Shown here: positions 62,133-64,000 of the stretch, in pieces
Layout: the number at the start of each line of letters is the position of its first letter
Position numbering within the stretch: position 1 is the stretch's first letter
Assembly (NCBI RefSeq): GCF_013185185.1
Contig: NZ_JAAZWE010000001.1
Location: 806,001 to 870,000 of the forward strand
DNA length: 64,000 nucleotides
Source: Saccharibacillus endophyticus
GTDB lineage: Bacteria > Bacillota > Bacilli > Paenibacillales > Paenibacillaceae
Reading direction: 5' to 3'
Notes under the pieces: generated by a model
The model's input: the letters and a program-made list of their open reading frames with translations, nothing else
Database searches by the model: none
Told to the model about the DNA's origin: nothing
Program-made: the position numbers and the translations under genes

Positions 62133-63101
62133 TTACCATAGTCCGCGTCCCGAACGTCTGGCGATGCCGTTGACGAGCAGCACCAGCGTCAGCCCGATCA
62201 GCGATTCGAACAATCCCATCGCCGTGGCGTAGCTGAATTGTCCCGATCCGAGACCGATTTTGAAGTTCCACGTGCTGATGACCTCGGCAACGTTGACGAC
62301 GACTGGATTTTGCAGCACGTACACCTGATCGAATCCGACGTCCATTACGTTCCCGATATTCAGAATAAACATCAGGATAATCGTCGGCATCAGGCCGGGC
62401 AGCGTAATATGGAGGATTTGCTTCCATTTGCCCGCCCCGTCCATTCCCGCCGCCTCGTACAGACTCGGATCGATCGAGGTCAGCGCGGCCAGGTAGATGA
62501 TCGCCGACCAGCCCGCCCCTTTCCAGATGCCCGAAGCGACGAAAATGGTGATCCACGATCCTTCGTTGAACAGGAACGGATACGTGCTGCCAGTGAGACG
62601 TTCCAGCATATTGTTGACGAAGCCCGTCTCGATCGAGAACATCATCAGCACCAGCCCGCCGACGATGACCCAGTTAAGGAAGTGCGGAAGATAGAGCAGC
62701 GTCTGCGCCCAGCGTTTGAACCAAGAGCGGCGAACTTCGTTGAGCAGGATCGCCAGAATGACGGGGAACGGGAAACCGACGAATACCGTCAGTGCGCTCA
62801 GCACCAGCGTGTTGCGGATAATGCCGAGCGTGTCGGGATTCTGGAACAAATACTTGTAGTTGTCGAAGCCGACCCACGGACTGCCGAGTATGCCGTCCGC
62901 GAAGTTGTAGTCCTTGAACGCGATGATAAAACCGAACATGGGCACGTATTTGAAAAGAATGAAAAAGATCGCGATCGGCAGGAACATGATGAGGAGCGGT
63001 TTGTTCATGTTCCATCTTCTGCGTCTGCCGAGAGCGCTGTTCGCTCTCATGCGCTCGGCCTTCTCGCTGTTTTTTTGCGCTTGGATGTCCAGGCTGCCCA
63101 T
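62133..63101 (-). CDS. Sugar ABC transporter permease (LplB-like)
   Basis: A 322-residue CUT1 permease with an N-terminal charged extension of about 30 residues and six membrane segments. The EAA loop is YEAAGMDGAGKWKQILHITLPGLMP (about 228-252). GGAGGTGAAG precedes the ATG at 63101. It is the first gene of the six-gene operon and therefore nearest to the promoter and cre-like site. Confidence 0.93.
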   Translation of the reverse strand: MGSLDIQAQKNSEKAERMRANSALGRRRRWNMNKPLLIMFLPIAIFFILFKYVPMFGFIIAFKDYNFADGILGSPWVGFDNYKYLFQNPDTLGIIRNTLVLSALTVFVGFPFPVILAILLNEVRRSWFKRWAQTLLYLPHFLNWVIVGGLVLMMFSIETGFVNNMLERLTGSTYPFLFNEGSWITIFVASGIWKGAGWSAIIYLAALTSIDPSLYEAAGMDGAGKWKQILHITLPGLMPTIILMFILNIGNVMDVGFDQVYVLQNPVVVNVAEVISTWNFKIGLGSGQFSYATAMGLFESLIGLTLVLLVNGIARRSGRGLW

Positions 63102-63224
63102 TGCTTCACCTCCGGGTGGATGTAAGGATCAAGATGATACAGGATGCGGCGGAGGCCCGAAGATGTGGCACGTCGCATGAGAGAAGCGCGCTTTCCGTTT
63201 GGGAAGGAATACGGATGCGGGTTT

Positions 63225-63283
63225 AGGAAAGCGCTTCCTCGTTGGTGCAACGTTAATGTACCGAAAGCGGGAATATTGGGCAA
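63225..63283 (-). promoter_or_regulatory. Promoter and cre-like site of the importer/lyase/mannosidase operon
   Basis: On the minus strand TTGCCC (63283-63278), 17 bases, TACATT (63260-63255). AGGAAAGCGCTTCCT (63225-63239) fits the Bacillus catabolite-responsive element with one mismatch and lies at about +8 to +23, the usual place for CcpA roadblock repression. Confidence 0.5.
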
Positions 63284-63428
63284 TTGTCAGGTTTCGAGGA
63301 GGTAACGTTTTTTGCGATTAGCGAGTATCGGACGGAAAAAAGGAGCGAGAAAGCTAGGTGGGGTAAGGGATTCACGTTTTTTGACGGGGTTTCAGAATTT
63401 GATTCTTGTGGAGAAGATTGGGATCTGA

Positions 63429-63566
63429 GGGAGAAATTACTAGCATAGGCTCCCGAAGTGCATTTCTTCGAAATGCTTCACAAGGCGCTGTCTCACCCGG
63501 AAAGTTGAATAGGATTTGAATAAGGGGCTTTCCGGGTTCAAAGGCGTCTTTCACTGAATTTCTCCC
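63429..63566 (+). repeat. Dispersed palindromic intergenic element, copy D
   Basis: GGGAGAAATT (63429-63438) pairs with AATTTCTCCC (63557-63566). The inner stem is CCCGGAAAG (63496-63504) with CTTTCCGGG (63528-63536). An extra hairpin GCATTTC-TTC-GAAATGC lies in the left half. Unpaired GCTGTCTCAC and TTCAAAGGCGTCTTTCACT match copy A with one change. No gene lies between it and the RNA-ligase-like stop at 63611. Confidence 0.75.
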
Positions 63567-63610
63567 TTCGCGTTTGCTTCTTATTTTTTTGATGATATGA
63601 AGTAATTTGT

Positions 63611-64000
63611 TTATTTTCGGAACGTTCGTTCATAGTCTTCAAACCGAATCTTTCGGATGAACTTGCGATCTGCGGTTCTGACGACGATGCCTTCGGCTTT
63701 GCCTGCGGACTCGATGCCTACCTGCGTCGTCTCGAACTTTTTCAAATAAGCAAACGTCTCTTCGAACGAGGCGGGAAAGTCGGATCCGTTGACGGTTTCC
63801 AATAAAGGGGCAGCTTGCAGGTTCAAACGTTCGAACAGGGATTGCTTTTGTTCATCGACGTAAAAAGGCTGATGGTCGTGTTCGCGCCACTCTGCTATTT
63901 TTTCCGGCGGCAGGCTTAGAAGTCGATCAAGTTCTTCTTGATTTAGGGTGAACGCGTCGAATGCGCGATAGCTCTGCGTTTTACGATCCGAATAGTTTTT
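63611..64000 (-). CDS. RNA ligase family protein, C-terminal part
   Basis: The frame is open from 64000 to the TAA at 63611, giving the last 129 residues of a gene that starts outside the window. The end reads KAEGIVVRTADRKFIRKIRF then EDYERT: EGIVVR resembles nucleotidyltransferase motif IV and KIRFEDYE the motif V region of Rnl2-type RNA ligases. The adenylylated Lys motif would lie upstream and is not visible, so the call rests on the C-terminal motifs only. Confidence 0.6.
   Translation of the reverse strand, partial: KNYSDRKTQSYRAFDAFTLNQEELDRLLSLPPEKIAEWREHDHQPFYVDEQKQSLFERLNLQAAPLLETVNGSDFPASFEETFAYLKKFETTQVGIESAGKAEGIVVRTADRKFIRKIRFEDYERTFRK

Overview
The window looks like a chromosomal segment from a Gram-positive member of the Paenibacillaceae, of Paenibacillus or Saccharibacillus type. 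The reasons are strong AGGAGG-type ribosome binding sites, frequent TTG and GTG starts, sigma-A, sigma-W, LexA (CGAAC-N4-GTTC) and cre-like sites of Bacillus style, a PucR-controlled purine locus, Lpl-type sugar ABC transporters and many plant-polysaccharide genes. There is no rRNA, tRNA, CRISPR array, intact insertion sequence or prophage.

Layout. 1-6.4 kb holds housekeeping and small regulatory units: the 5' part of an M32 carboxypeptidase, a HesB-like protein, a beta-carbonic anhydrase, a PadR regulator, a two-gene envelope unit behind a textbook ECF (sigma-W type) promoter, a decayed glyoxalase-like gene, and a MerR/SDR pair sharing an operator pattern. 6.4-24.5 kb is a carbohydrate region: a GH115-like enzyme coupled to a CE12 esterase with a divergent AraC regulator; a GH38 alpha-mannosidase and its LacI regulator, which share an identical palindromic operator; a second LacI regulator followed by uxaB-uxaA-uxaC for hexuronate catabolism; and a GH151-like enzyme with a divergent AraC regulator. 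24.6-29.6 kb is a purine/ureide unit (NCS1 permease, pucG, pucR). 29.7-31.6 kb is a four-gene unit of little-known proteins ending in SMI1/KNR4. 31.8-36.6 kb holds a CBS protein and the methionine pair metE plus a homocysteine methyltransferase/MTHFR fusion.

37-42.5 kb is one 1801-residue kinase-ATPase-GAF-PAS-GGDEF protein. 42.6-45.6 kb is a set of small accessory genes (lipoprotein, orphan Imm51, nucleotidyltransferase-like protein, DUF4241). 45.7-49.1 kb has a CtaG/DUF2243 pair, a MarR gene with a Fur-like box inside its promoter, and a phosphotransferase. 49.1-51.2 kb is an SOS-controlled YolD/Y-family polymerase operon. 52.3-63.1 kb is a six-gene operon, ABC importer (two permeases, binding protein) - heparinase II/III - GH38 - GH88, preceded by a cre-like site. 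The window ends inside an RNA-ligase-like gene.

How the genes fit together. The two ends of the carbohydrate system complement each other. The 52-63 kb operon imports and dismantles a polymer or oligosaccharide in which unsaturated uronate is joined to alpha-mannose. The uxaCBA genes then take hexuronate towards 2-keto-3-deoxygluconate. The KDG kinase and aldolase are not in the window.

The least explained signal is a dispersed intergenic element in four copies (about 4.4, 20.4, 21.0 and 63.5 kb). Each folds into nested hairpins. The stem sequences differ between copies while pairing is kept, and short unpaired strings (AAAGGCG, CACTGAA, and GCTGTCTCAC or GTTTCGRTCGCGTGTT) are conserved. This is my best candidate for something undescribed.
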